Shown here: positions 8,624-16,484 of the stretch, in pieces | Layout of the letters: each line of letters begins with the position of its first letter | Position numbering within the stretch: the first letter of the stretch is position 1 | Assembly (NCBI GenBank): GCA_902805885.1 | Contig: CADCUM010000079.1 | Coordinates: forward strand, 1-64,000 | Origin: an uncultured Nocardioides sp. | Lineage (GTDB): Bacteria > Actinomycetota > Actinomycetes > Propionibacteriales > Nocardioidaceae | Direction: 5' to 3' | DNA length: 64,000 nt | The notes under the pieces: model-generated | What the model was told of the DNA's origin: nothing | Database searches by the model: none | The model's input: only the letters and a program-made list of their open reading frames with translations | Program-made: the position numbers and the translations under genes

Positions 8624-9508
8624 GTGAACAAGTCACAGCTCATCGACGCGCTCGCCGCGCGTTACGAGGGGAACCGCAAGCAGGCTGCGCACGCCCTGGA
8701 CTCGGTGCTCGACACCATCACGCGTGAGGTGGCACGGGGCGAGAAGGTCGCCATCACGGGCTTCGGATCGTTCGAGAAGGCCGTGCGCAACGCGCGCGTC
8801 GTCCGCAACCCGCAGACCGGCGAGACCATGAAGTCGAAGAAGAAGTCCGTGCCGAAGTTCTCTGCCGGCAAGGAGCTCAGGGACGTCGTCGCCGGCGTCA
8901 AGAAGCTGCCGAAGCTGACTGCCGCCACGATGCCCAAGCCGCCCGCCGCGGTGCGCGCGGCTGCGGGCGCGGCTGCCGGTGCCGCCGGTGCCGTGACCGG
9001 AACGGCGAAGCGGACCACGTCGAAGAGCACGCCGAGCAAGAGCACGGCCTCCAAGAGCACGGCCTCCAAGAGCACGGCCTCCAAGAGCGCCGCGTCCAAG
9101 AGCTCGGCTTCGAAGAGCACAGCGTCCAAGAGCACCGCGAGCAAGAGCACCGCGAGCAAGAGCACCGCCAAGAAGGCGCCGGCGAAGAAGGCCTCGTCGA
9201 CGAGCTCCGCGAGCAGGAGCAGCACCAGCAAGACCTCGACCAGCAGCACGGCCAAGAAGGCGCCGGCGAAGAAGGCCTCGTCCAACGGCACGGCGAGCAG
9301 GAGCAGCACGAGCAAGAGCTCCGCCAGCAAGAGCAGCGCCAGCAAGAGCACCACCAGCAAGAGCGCCGCGGCGAAGAAGCTCGCGAGCAACACCTCGGGC
9401 AACAAGTCCGACGCCGGCAAGACCCTGGCGAGCGGCAACAGCAACGCCAGCAACGGGAGCGCGGCCAAGAAGGCTCCGGCGAAGAAGAGCACGACGAAGA
9501 AGTCCTGA
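8624..9508 (+). CDS. hupB: HU-family nucleoid protein with long basic repeat tail
   Basis: 294 aa. Residues 1-91 are a canonical HU fold (MNKSQLIDALAARY; ITGFGSFEKAV; ARVVRNPQTGE) that bends and compacts DNA. The remaining 200 residues are low complexity: ten pentapeptides of the KSTAS type (bases 9023-9172), PAKKA blocks as in mycobacterial HupB, then further Ser/Lys runs. The GTG at 8624 follows GGAAGGGAA. The Ser/Thr content makes the tail a possible kinase target as well as a DNA-binding arm (inference). The tail is about twice as long as that of mycobacterial HupB. Confidence 0.95.
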   Translation: MNKSQLIDALAARYEGNRKQAAHALDSVLDTITREVARGEKVAITGFGSFEKAVRNARVVRNPQTGETMKSKKKSVPKFSAGKELRDVVAGVKKLPKLTAATMPKPPAAVRAAAGAAAGAAGAVTGTAKRTTSKSTPSKSTASKSTASKSTASKSAASKSSASKSTASKSTASKSTASKSTAKKAPAKKASSTSSASRSSTSKTSTSSTAKKAPAKKASSNGTASRSSTSKSSASKSSASKSTTSKSAAAKKLASNTSGNKSDAGKTLASGNSNASNGSAAKKAPAKKSTTKKS

Positions 9509-9523
9509 CGCACCGCACGCCGT

Positions 9524-9562
9524 CCCGAGGGCGGGTCACCTTCTCGGTGGCCCGCCCTCGGG
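9524..9562. terminator. Bidirectional terminator between the HU gene and fbiD
   Basis: A 17-bp stem, 9524-9540 pairing with 9546-9562, with one G-T wobble and a 5-nt loop TTCTC. It lies between two convergent genes and can serve both. Confidence 0.85.
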
Positions 9563-9571
9563 CGTGCCGGG

Positions 9572-10225
9572 TCAGGCCCGTCCGATGACCGCGGCAGTGT
9601 GCGAGCCGACACCGCGCAGCAGGGCGGCGGTCAGGTCCGAGAGGTCGTCCACGTCGTGGCGCACGCTGGGCGCGGGGACGTCGATCTCCCGCGCGCCGTC
9701 GTCGGCGTGACGCGCCGCGGAGTCCGGGCCGAAGCGCGGGGCGAAGGTCGCCGGTGGGGCGGCGTACACCGTCGTGCCGCGGCCGGTGTGGTCGCGCAGG
9801 AAGGCCGGGGTGCGGCCTCCCGCGGCTCCGAGGACCTCCGCCAGCTCGGTGGGCAGCAGGCACGGCAGGTCCGCGCACAGGGCCACCGGGACCGCGTCCG
9901 GCCACCGGCGAGCAGCCTCGGCGCAGGCCTGGACCAGCGTCGCGTTCAGGTCCTCCGCAGCGCCGTCCGGCATCACCGAGCAGCCGAGAGCGCCGAGCCG
10001 GGCGGCGAACCGGAAGTCGTCGGTGACGGCCAGCACGTCCACGACCCCAGCCGTGCGCAGTGCCGCGGACACGGTGTCGAGCGCGAAGGCCGAGGCGAGC
10101 TCGCGTCGCCGGGCTTCGGGGAGGCCGGCGAGCCTGGACTTCCCCAGGGCCGGGGGCTTCACCGGGACGAGCACCACGAACTCGTCGCGGATCGCAGCCT
10201 GGGGCACGGTGGGCGATCCTGCCAT
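9572..10225 (-). CDS. fbiD: Phosphoenolpyruvate/2-phospholactate guanylyltransferase of F420 synthesis
   Basis: 217 aa nucleotidyltransferase of the CofC/FbiD family, which couples GTP to phosphoenolpyruvate (FbiD) or 2-phospholactate (CofC) in the first step toward coenzyme F420. Visible: the N-terminal VLVPVKPPALGKSRLAG signature, DTVSAAL, and VALCADLPCLLPTEL. Actinobacteria use the PEP form. It sits beside HU, leuCD and gpsA as in mycobacteria (fbiD/Rv2983). No other F420 gene is in the window. Confidence 0.9.
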   Translation of the reverse strand: MAGSPTVPQAAIRDEFVVLVPVKPPALGKSRLAGLPEARRRELASAFALDTVSAALRTAGVVDVLAVTDDFRFAARLGALGCSVMPDGAAEDLNATLVQACAEAARRWPDAVPVALCADLPCLLPTELAEVLGAAGGRTPAFLRDHTGRGTTVYAAPPATFAPRFGPDSAARHADDGAREIDVPAPSVRHDVDDLSDLTAALLRGVGSHTAAVIGRA

Positions 10226-10334
10226 CCGGTGGGGGAGACCGGCACGTCGCTACCGTCCGGTGCGGGTCGGCAGCGAGTAGCCTGCTCCGCGACGCAGGGA
10301 GCGTCACGGCGAAGGCCGCGATCGGGGGTGAGGC

Positions 10335-11114
10335 GTGCGGGTTCGCAAGCTGCGGGAGAAGCGCGGCTGGGCCGTCGTCGTGGCCGCCTCGATCATCAAG
10401 CCGACACTGATCGCCGCGACGTCCCGCACGTGGATCGACGGCGAGAAGATCCCTGCTACCGGCGGCTGCGTGGTGGTCATCAACCACACCTCCCACGTCG
10501 ACCCGCTGCTCTCCGCGCTCTTCGTCTACGACCACGGGCGCATCCCCCGCTTCCTCGCGAAGTCCGGCCTGTTCCGCAACAGGGTCGTCGGCGGGTTGCT
10601 CTCGGCGGCCGGCCAGATCCCGGTCGAGCGGCTGACCCGCAACGCGATCGGGGCGTACGGCGCCGCCGTCGAGGCGGTCCGAGCCGGTGAGTGCGTGGTC
10701 GTCTATCCCGAGGGGACCCTCACCCGCGACCCGGCACTGTGGCCGATGAGAGGCAAGTCCGGCGCCGCTCGCATCGCCCTCGCCACGGGCTGTCCGGTGG
10801 TCCCGGTCGGCCAGTGGGGAGCGCAGGACATCCTGCCGCCGTACACCGTCAAGCCCCACCTGCTGCCGCGCAAGCACGTCACGATGGTCGTGGGCGACCC
10901 GGTCGACCTCGCCGACCTGACGGCGCGCCCGCACACCGCCGAGGTGATCAGCGAGGCGACCGAGCGCATCATGGCCGCGCTGACCGACCTCGTGGCGGAC
11001 CTGCGCGGGGAGGACCCGCCGGCCGAGCGGTTCGACGTACGCCGTCATGGTCTCCGGGAGACCGGGAACCCCCACGAGGACGCCCGTCGGGCGAGGAGGA
11101 GGCACAGCCGATGA
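10335..11114 (+). CDS. 1-acyl-sn-glycerol-3-phosphate acyltransferase-like (PlsC family)
   Basis: 259 aa. LPLAT-family membrane acyltransferase with the NHTSHVD (HxxxxD) catalytic motif near residue 51 and the YPEGT motif near 123. It would acylate lysophosphatidate or a related glycerolipid. The GTG at 10335 has GGGGGTGAGG upstream. The stop overlaps the gpsA start (ATGA), so phospholipid acylation and glycerol-3-phosphate formation are co-expressed. The last 35 residues are basic and unlike the fold. Confidence 0.92.
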   Translation: MRVRKLREKRGWAVVVAASIIKPTLIAATSRTWIDGEKIPATGGCVVVINHTSHVDPLLSALFVYDHGRIPRFLAKSGLFRNRVVGGLLSAAGQIPVERLTRNAIGAYGAAVEAVRAGECVVVYPEGTLTRDPALWPMRGKSGAARIALATGCPVVPVGQWGAQDILPPYTVKPHLLPRKHVTMVVGDPVDLADLTARPHTAEVISEATERIMAALTDLVADLRGEDPPAERFDVRRHGLRETGNPHEDARRARRRHSR

Positions 11115-12112
11115 CGAAGGTCGCCGTCTACAGCGCCGGATCGTGGGGCACCGCGTTCTCGCTCGTCCTCGCCGACGCGGGCAACGACGTCTCGCTCTGG
11201 GCACGACGAGACGATGTCGTCGAGGCGATCACCGAGCGGCGCGAGAACACCGACTACCTCCCGGGCGTCGCACTCCCGCCGAGCATCACCGCGACGACCG
11301 ACCCGGAGGAGGCCGCCGCCGACGCCGACGTCGTCGTGCTGACCGTTCCCTCGCAGACGCTGCGCGACAACCTGACGGAGTGGGCGCCCGTGATCCCTCG
11401 TGGGGCCACGCTGGTCTCGCTCATGAAGGGCGTGGAGCTCGGCTCGCTCATGCGCATGAGCGAGGTGATCCACGAGGTGACCGATGCGGCGCCCGAGCGC
11501 ATCGCGGTGGTGAGCGGGCCCAACCTCGCCCGCGAGATCGCCCAGCGGGAGCCGGCCGCCTCGGTGGTCGCCTGCGTGGACGAGGAGAACGCCAAGAGGC
11601 TCCAGGCGATGCTCCACGGTCCGGCGTTCCGCCCCTACACGTCGACCGACGTCACCGGGTGCGAGATCGGCGGTGCCTACAAGAACGTCGTGGGCCTCGC
11701 GGTCGGCATGGCCGTCGGGCTGGGCTTCGGTGACAACACCACCGCCTCGGTGATCACCCGCGGCCTCGCGGAGACCGCTCGGCTGGCGGTCGCGCAGGGC
11801 GCGAACCCGCTGACGCTGATGGGTCTGGCCGGCCTCGGCGACCTCGTCGCCACCTGCTCCTCGCCGCTGTCGCGCAACCGCACGTTCGGGGAGCGGCTGG
11901 GCCACGGCATGACGACCGAGGACATCTACGCCTCGACCAAGCAGGTCGCCGAGGGCGCGAAGTCCTGCAAGTCGCTGCTCGCGCTGGCCGAGGCCAACGG
12001 CGTCGACGCGCCGATCGCCGAGCACGTCGACGCCGTCGTCGACGGCCGGATGACCGCGCAGGACATGATGAACAGCTTCATCGCCCGCGACCCGAAGGCC
12101 GAGACTGACTGA
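11111..12112 (+). CDS. gpsA: NAD(P)H-dependent glycerol-3-phosphate dehydrogenase
   Basis: 333 aa. Reduces dihydroxyacetone phosphate to sn-glycerol 3-phosphate for phospholipid synthesis. Visible: the Rossmann loop (GSWGTAF; GxGxxG with Ser and Trp in the loop), [11 protein letters not shown], the catalytic lysine in [13 protein letters not shown], and GLGDLVATC in the C-terminal domain. Start overlaps the acyltransferase gene by 4 bp. Confidence 0.97.
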   Translation: MTKVAVYSAGSWGTAFSLVLADAGNDVSLWARRDDVVEAITERRENTDYLPGVALPPSITATTDPEEAAADADVVVLTVPSQTLRDNLTEWAPVIPRGATLVSLMKGVELGSLMRMSEVIHEVTDAAPERIAVVSGPNLAREIAQREPAASVVACVDEENAKRLQAMLHGPAFRPYTSTDVTGCEIGGAYKNVVGLAVGMAVGLGFGDNTTASVITRGLAETARLAVAQGANPLTLMGLAGLGDLVATCSSPLSRNRTFGERLGHGMTTEDIYASTKQVAEGAKSCKSLLALAEANGVDAPIAEHVDAVVDGRMTAQDMMNSFIARDPKAETD

Positions 12113-12134
12113 ACGGCGCTCGCTCCGCTCGCGC

Positions 12135-12223
12135 GTGCTGGGCGCCCCTGAGACGCCGTCTTCCCTCCTCGCTGGCTCGCTGCGCTCGCGTCGCTCGTCA
12201 GTCCAGACGGCGTCGGGCGCCCA
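12135..12223. terminator. Large interrupted inverted repeat between convergent genes
   Basis: GCTGGGCGCCC (12135-12145) pairs with GGGCGCCCAGC (12213-12223), and GACGCCGTCT (12150-12159) pairs with AGACGGCGTC (12203-12212). This gives a 21-bp stem with a 4-nt bulge and a 43-nt apical segment. It sits between gpsA and the convergent PLP enzyme and probably ends both transcripts; the apical part is unusually large. Confidence 0.6.
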
Positions 12224-12246
12224 GCGTCATCCACGCACCGGGCACG

Positions 12247-13347
12247 TCAGCCGACGCAGCCGTCCAAGGCAGCCCGCAGGTCGTCCCAGAGGTCCTCGAC
12301 GTCCTCGACGCCGACGGAGAGGCGCACCAGGCCGTCGGGGATGGTCGCCGCCTCGCTCTTCCAGCGACGGCGCCGCTCGAGCGTCGACTCGACGCCGCCG
12401 AGCGAGGTGGCGTGCACCCACAGGCGGGTCTTGCGGGAGAGCAGGTCGGCGGCGACCTCGCCCTGGGCGAGCACGATGCTCACGATGCCCCCGAACCCGG
12501 GGTACCGCACCTCGGAGAGGGCCGGGTGGTCCTCGAGGCGACGGGTGAGCTCCTGGGCGTTGGCCTGGGCCCGCTCGACGCGGAGGTGGAGCGTGCGCAG
12601 GCCGCGCAGGGTCAGCCAGGCCTCGAAGGGGCCGGGGATGGCGCCGATGAGCTCACGCCGGCCCTTCAGGACGCCGTACAGCTCGTCGTCCCGCGTGAGG
12701 ATCGCGCCCATCTGGACGTCGGAGTGGCCGGCGAGGTACTTCGTCGCCGAGTGCACGACGAGGTCGACGTCGTCCTCGAGCGGCCGCTGCAGCAGGGGAG
12801 TGGCGAAGGTGTTGTCGACCACGACGTACGCCCCCGCCTCGTGGGCGGCCGCCGTGATGGCCGGGATGTCCGCCACCTCGAGGGCCGGGTTGGTGGGGGA
12901 CTCCAGCCACACCAGCGCGGCGTCGGTGCAGGCGGCGACGACGGCCTCGGTGTCGGTGATGTCGACCAGCTCGACGACGAGCCGGCCGCGCGCCTCGAGG
13001 TCGGCGAGCTGCATGACGGTGCCGGTGTAGGAGTGCCGCGGGGCCACGACCTTGCGCCCGTGCGCCACGAGGTCGAGCACCGTGGCGACGGCGGCGAGGC
13101 CGGACGCGAACGTCAGGCAGCGCCCGCCCTCCAGGGCCCCCAGCGCGTCCTCCAGCGCGGTCCAGGTCGGGTTGCCGTAGCGGCCGTACTCCACGTCCCC
13201 GCCGGCGACGTACGTCGAGGCCATGGTGATCGGGGTGTTCAGCGGCGCGTCGGGCGTGCGGGCGGGCCGTCCCGCGTGGACGGCCTGGGTGCCGAGGCGC
13301 AGGCCGCTGGGAGTGGTGCTGGCGGGGAGTGGCGAGTCGGCGTCCAT
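12247..13347 (-). CDS. PLP-dependent trans-sulfuration enzyme (cystathionine gamma-synthase/lyase-like)
   Basis: 366 aa, fold-type I PLP enzyme of the Cys/Met metabolism family. YGRYGNPTWTALE, TFASGLAAVATVL, VWLESPTNP, VVVDNTFATP and the PLP-lysine motif HSATKYLAGHSD are intact. Family members make or cleave cystathionine or release methanethiol; I cannot pick the reaction from sequence alone. The ATG at 13347 is preceded on the minus strand by TACGCT and 7 nt, a leaderless promoter pattern. It is divergent from ddl with only 32 bp between start codons. Confidence 0.9.
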   Translation of the reverse strand: MDADSPLPASTTPSGLRLGTQAVHAGRPARTPDAPLNTPITMASTYVAGGDVEYGRYGNPTWTALEDALGALEGGRCLTFASGLAAVATVLDLVAHGRKVVAPRHSYTGTVMQLADLEARGRLVVELVDITDTEAVVAACTDAALVWLESPTNPALEVADIPAITAAAHEAGAYVVVDNTFATPLLQRPLEDDVDLVVHSATKYLAGHSDVQMGAILTRDDELYGVLKGRRELIGAIPGPFEAWLTLRGLRTLHLRVERAQANAQELTRRLEDHPALSEVRYPGFGGIVSIVLAQGEVAADLLSRKTRLWVHATSLGGVESTLERRRRWKSEAATIPDGLVRLSVGVEDVEDLWDDLRAALDGCVG

Positions 13348-13379
13348 GCGGGCCAGCGTAGGTGGATAGGGTCGAGGCG
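13348..13379. promoter_or_regulatory. Compact divergent leaderless promoter pair
   Basis: In 32 bp there is a minus-strand -10 box TACGCT (13360-13355) 7 nt before ATG 13347, and a plus-strand -10 box TAGGGT (13367-13372) 7 nt before ATG 13380. The two -10 boxes are 6 bp apart, so the -35 region of each promoter must lie inside the opposite gene. Confidence 0.65.
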
Positions 13380-14501
13380 ATGAACGCGTCCCAGCCCCGC
13401 AAGCCCCGCGTCGCGGTCGTCTTCGGCGGCCGCTCCTCCGAGCACGGCATCTCCTGCGTGACGGCGGGCAGCGTCCTGGCGGCCATCGACCGCGAGGCCT
13501 ACGACGTCGTCCCCGTCGGGATCTCCCTGGACGGGCGCTGGGTGCTCGAGGCCGACGAGCCCGCCAGGCTGGCGATCCAGGGCGGAGAGCTGCCGGCGGT
13601 GGACGGTGACCGGCGGCCCGTGGCGCTGCTGGGTGCGGCGGCCGGGACCGACCTCGTGGTCACCGAGGCCGCGCGGGTGCCCGACGTGATCGGCGAGGTC
13701 GACGTCGTCTTCCCGCTCCTGCACGGACCCTGGGGCGAGGACGGGACGATCCAGGGGATGCTCGAGATGGCCGGGGTCCGCTACGTCGGCTCCGGCGTCC
13801 TCGCGTCCGCGCTCGGCATGGACAAGGTCTTCATGAAGATGGCGCTGCAGGCCGCTGGGCTGCCGGTCACCCCGGGGATCGTGGTCACCCGCAGCGAGTG
13901 GGAGCAGGACCAGGCCGGGGTCGCCGCCCGGATCGAGGACCAGGGGTTCCCGTCCTTCGTCAAGCCCGCCCGGGCCGGTTCCAGCATGGGGATCAGCAAG
14001 CTCCACGACGCCTCGGAGATCGCCGACGGGCTCGAGACGGCGTTCGTCCACGACCCCAAGGTGCTGGTCGAGGCGTCCATGGAGGACGCCCGGGAGGTCG
14101 AGTGCGGTGTGCTGGGCACGGTCGACGGCCTGCCGGAGACCACGCGTCCCGGCGAGCTCCGCGTCGGTGGTGACCACGAGTTCTACGACTTCGAGGCGAA
14201 GTACCTGCCCGACCAGCAGACCGAGATCGACATCCCGGCCGACCTCCCCGCCGGCGTCGAGCAGGAGCTGCGCGCGATGGCGGTGCGGGCGTTCCAGGCG
14301 CTGTCCTGCGAGGGGCTCGCCCGGGTGGACTTCTTCCTGATGCCCGACGGGTCGCTGGTGATCAACGAGCTCAACACCATGCCCGGCTTCACGCCGACCT
14401 CGATGTACCCCCAGCTGTGGGCCGAGGCCGGCCTGTCCTACCCGGCCCTGGTCGACCGGCTGATCCAGCTCGCGCTGCGGCGCGACACCGGGCTGCGCTG
14501 A
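13380..14501 (+). CDS. ddl: D-alanine--D-alanine ligase
   Basis: 373 aa ATP-grasp ligase that makes the D-Ala-D-Ala dipeptide of peptidoglycan. Visible: VFGGRSSEHGISCVTAGSV at the N-terminus, FPLLHGPWGEDGTIQGMLE, KPARAGSSMGISK in the ATP-binding domain, and NELNTMPGFTPTSMYP near the C-terminus with the metal-binding Asn/Glu. The ATG at 13380 lies 7 nt after TAGGGT, so the mRNA is probably leaderless. A terminator follows. Confidence 0.97.
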   Translation: MNASQPRKPRVAVVFGGRSSEHGISCVTAGSVLAAIDREAYDVVPVGISLDGRWVLEADEPARLAIQGGELPAVDGDRRPVALLGAAAGTDLVVTEAARVPDVIGEVDVVFPLLHGPWGEDGTIQGMLEMAGVRYVGSGVLASALGMDKVFMKMALQAAGLPVTPGIVVTRSEWEQDQAGVAARIEDQGFPSFVKPARAGSSMGISKLHDASEIADGLETAFVHDPKVLVEASMEDAREVECGVLGTVDGLPETTRPGELRVGGDHEFYDFEAKYLPDQQTEIDIPADLPAGVEQELRAMAVRAFQALSCEGLARVDFFLMPDGSLVINELNTMPGFTPTSMYPQLWAEAGLSYPALVDRLIQLALRRDTGLR

Positions 14502-14526
14502 GCGCAGCCCGGCCCGGACGTGCCGA

Positions 14527-14553
14527 CGCCCCGGCTCGGTGTGAGCCGGGGCG
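14527..14553. terminator. Terminator between ddl and the Lrp-type gene
   Basis: CGCCCCGGCTC (14527-14537) pairs with GAGCCGGGGCG (14543-14553) over a 5-nt loop. Located between convergent genes. Confidence 0.85.
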
Positions 14554-14574
14554 CCGGATGACGCGGACGAGCCC

Positions 14575-14811
14575 TCAGATGTGCACGACCGGGCAGGTCA
14601 GGGTGCGGGTGATGCCGTCGAGGCTCTGCACACGCGACACCACGAGCTTGCCGAGCTCGTCGACGTTCTTCGCCTCGGCCCGGACGATCACGTCGTAGGG
14701 ACCGGTGACGTCCTCGGCGAGGGTGACGCCCTTGACCTGGGCGATCTCGCGGGCCACCTCGGCGGCCTTGCCGACGTCGGTCTGGATCAGGATGTAGGCC
14801 TGGACGACCAT
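14575..14811 (-). CDS. Lrp/AsnC ligand-binding (RAM) domain protein without HTH
   Basis: 78 aa, covering only the C-terminal regulation-of-amino-acid-metabolism domain of Lrp/AsnC regulators (AYILIQTDVGKAAEV; GPYDVIVRAEAKNVDELGKLV). No DNA-binding part is present, and the ATG at 14811 has GAGGAG in the normal place, so it is a natural short form rather than a broken gene. Such proteins form ring oligomers that may bind amino acids or modify full-length Lrp proteins. It is divergent from thiL. Confidence 0.9.
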   Translation of the reverse strand: MVVQAYILIQTDVGKAAEVAREIAQVKGVTLAEDVTGPYDVIVRAEAKNVDELGKLVVSRVQSLDGITRTLTCPVVHI

Positions 14812-14897
14812 CGTGGACTCCTCTGGCTCGGTGGGCTGGGGTGGACGCGGCCAACCTACCGCCTCGTCCGGGCGGGGTCATCTGGTGGGATGGGGGC

Positions 14898-15860
14898 ATG
14901 GCGCGACCGTCCGACCTGCCCCTCGACGCGACCCTGGCCGACGTCGGCGAGTTCGGCCTCATCAGCCGGCTGGTCGAGCTGTTCGGCACCGACGAGCGGG
15001 TGCTGATCGGCCCCGGCGACGACGCGGCCGTGGTGCGGGTGAAGCGGGGCCACGTCGTGGTCTCGACCGACGTGATGGTCGAGGGGCGGCACTTCCGGCG
15101 GGACTGGGCGAGCGCCGAGGACGTCGGCCACCGCGCCGCGGCGCAGAACCTGTCCGACATCAACGCGATGGGCGGCTCGGCGACCCACCTCACGATCGGC
15201 CTCGCCGCCCCCGCCGACCTCCCGGCCTCGTGGGCGCTCGGCTTCGCCCGCGGGTTCGCCGCGGAGTGCGAGTCGGTCGGCGCGACGGTGATCGGCGGCG
15301 ACCTCACCCGAGCCGCCGAGGTCGTGGTGGCGGTGACCGTCCTGGGGGAGTGCACCCAGGCGCCCCTGGTCAGGTCCGGTGCCCGCCCCGGCGACGTGCT
15401 GGCGCTGACCGGCCGTCAGGGCTGGGCCGCCGGCGGGCTCGCCGTGCTGGGACGCGGGTTCCGCTCGCCGCGTGCCCTCGTCGAGGCCTACCGCCGCCCG
15501 CAGCCGCCGTACGGCGCCGGGCGCGAGGCCGCCGAGGCGGGAGCCACCTCTCTCATCGACATCTCCGACGGCCTGCTCGCCGAGGCGGGCCACCTCGCGA
15601 CGGCGAGCGGGGTGGCCATCGACGTGCGGAGCGGGGCCTTCGACCTGCCCGAGCCGCTGCTGGCGGTGGGCGCCGCCCTCGGTGCGGACCCGCTGCAGTT
15701 CGTGCTGGGCGGCGGGGACGACCACGCCCTGCTCGGCACCTTCCCCGACGCCGCGTCGTTGCCCGAGGGCTGGCTGGTCATCGGTGAGGTCCGCGAGGGA
15801 TCGGGCGTCACCGTGGACGGCGGGGAGCACGACGGGCCGACGGGCTGGACCCACTTCTGA
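14898..15860 (+). CDS. thiL: Thiamine-monophosphate kinase
   Basis: 320 aa, PurM/ThiL-like fold, phosphorylates thiamine monophosphate to thiamine diphosphate. Visible: GEFGLISRL, IGPGDDAAVV (metal-binding Asp pair), VSTDVMVEGRHF, AAQNLSDINAMGG and IDISDGLLAEAGHLA. The ATG at 14898 fits the family N-terminus. Three hairpins follow the stop. Confidence 0.96.
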   Translation: MARPSDLPLDATLADVGEFGLISRLVELFGTDERVLIGPGDDAAVVRVKRGHVVVSTDVMVEGRHFRRDWASAEDVGHRAAAQNLSDINAMGGSATHLTIGLAAPADLPASWALGFARGFAAECESVGATVIGGDLTRAAEVVVAVTVLGECTQAPLVRSGARPGDVLALTGRQGWAAGGLAVLGRGFRSPRALVEAYRRPQPPYGAGREAAEAGATSLIDISDGLLAEAGHLATASGVAIDVRSGAFDLPEPLLAVGAALGADPLQFVLGGGDDHALLGTFPDAASLPEGWLVIGEVREGSGVTVDGGEHDGPTGWTHF

Positions 15861-15873
15861 GCGCGCCTCGGGC

Positions 15874-15976
15874 CTGAGTCGCTGGGCGACTCAGACGGGA
15901 CTGGGTGGGCGAGTCCTGCACCTGGTGGGTGTTGCAACGGCCACTACGTGACGAAGTCCCCGCACGAGCGGGGACT
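15874..15976 (+). terminator. Two hairpins after thiL
   Basis: CTGAGTCGC (15874-15882) pairs with GCGACTCAG (15886-15894). AGTCCCCGC (15955-15963) pairs with GCGGGGACT (15968-15976) over ACGA. Both probably help to end thiL transcription. The second resembles a type I-E CRISPR repeat in shape but occurs once. Confidence 0.6.
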
Positions 15977-16004
15977 CCGACCGAGCGGGATGGACCCCGA
16001 AATG

Positions 16005-16037
16005 CCGACGACCCCGGCCGTGGGCCGGGGTCGTCGG
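16005..16037. terminator. Terminator of rpmB (shared with thiL)
   Basis: A 15-bp perfect stem, CCGACGACCCCGGCC (16005-16019) with GGCCGGGGTCGTCGG (16023-16037), and a 3-nt loop. It lies just after the rpmB stop on the minus strand. Confidence 0.85.
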
Positions 16038-16057
16038 GACGAGTGGGGGTCAGCGGG

Positions 16058-16243
16058 TCAGCGGGTGACCTTGCCGGCCTTCAGGCAGCCGGTGCAGACG
16101 TTCACGCGCTTCGGCGTGCCGTTGACGGTCGTCCGGACGCGCTGGATGTTGGGGTTGAAGCGACGCTTCGTGATCTTGCGCGACCAGGGACGGTTGTTGC
16201 CGAAGCCCGGCTTCTTGGCGCAGATGTCGCAGACGGCAGCCAC
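16058..16243 (-). CDS. rpmB: 50S ribosomal protein L28, zinc-binding form
   Basis: 61 aa. CDIC near the N-terminus and CTGC near the C-terminus make this the cysteine-containing C+ paralogue that binds zinc. NRPWSRKITKRRFNPNIQ is the conserved rRNA-binding core. The GTG at 16243 has GGAG upstream. Actinobacteria often carry a second, cysteine-free L28 under Zur control elsewhere; none is in this window. Confidence 0.96.
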   Translation of the reverse strand: MAAVCDICAKKPGFGNNRPWSRKITKRRFNPNIQRVRTTVNGTPKRVNVCTGCLKAGKVTR

Positions 16244-16484
16244 CGTGCACTCCGATCCGTTCGAGGGTTGTGTCCGACCGATTGTCCGGACAGTTGTTCA
16301 GACAGGGGCCCGCGCGACGACCGGACGGTCGGCGCAGGCAACCGCAGAAGAATAGCCGAGGACCGGGAGCCGGATGAAATCGATGGCCCGTCGGACCCGG
16401 GCACTACTCTGTGGGCCCGCGACACACGACCGTACGTCCCGCCCCCTCGCCCTTCCCGAGCACCCCGCAGGAGAGCCCCGCCCG
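16244..16484. promoter_or_regulatory. Divergent spacer rpmB / DAK2 gene
   Basis: 241 bp without a gene. A -10-like TACTCT (16405-16410) points to the plus-strand gene. The minus side holds the rpmB promoter and ribosome site. No convincing -35 boxes could be placed. Confidence 0.3.

Noticed and set aside
9023..9172. Regular 15-bp repeats considered as a CRISPR or intergenic repeat
   Set aside because: They are in frame inside the HU gene with no spacers and encode KSTAS units.
8898..11204. 768-codon minus-strand frame across hupB, fbiD and plsC
   Set aside because: It crosses three real genes on both strands and reads repeats of the HU tail as Ser/Cys/Arg runs.
15955..15976. Hairpin resembling a type I-E CRISPR repeat after thiL
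   Set aside because: Only one copy, no spacers and no cas genes; it is placed as a terminator. The similar hairpin at 51881-51896 is also single.
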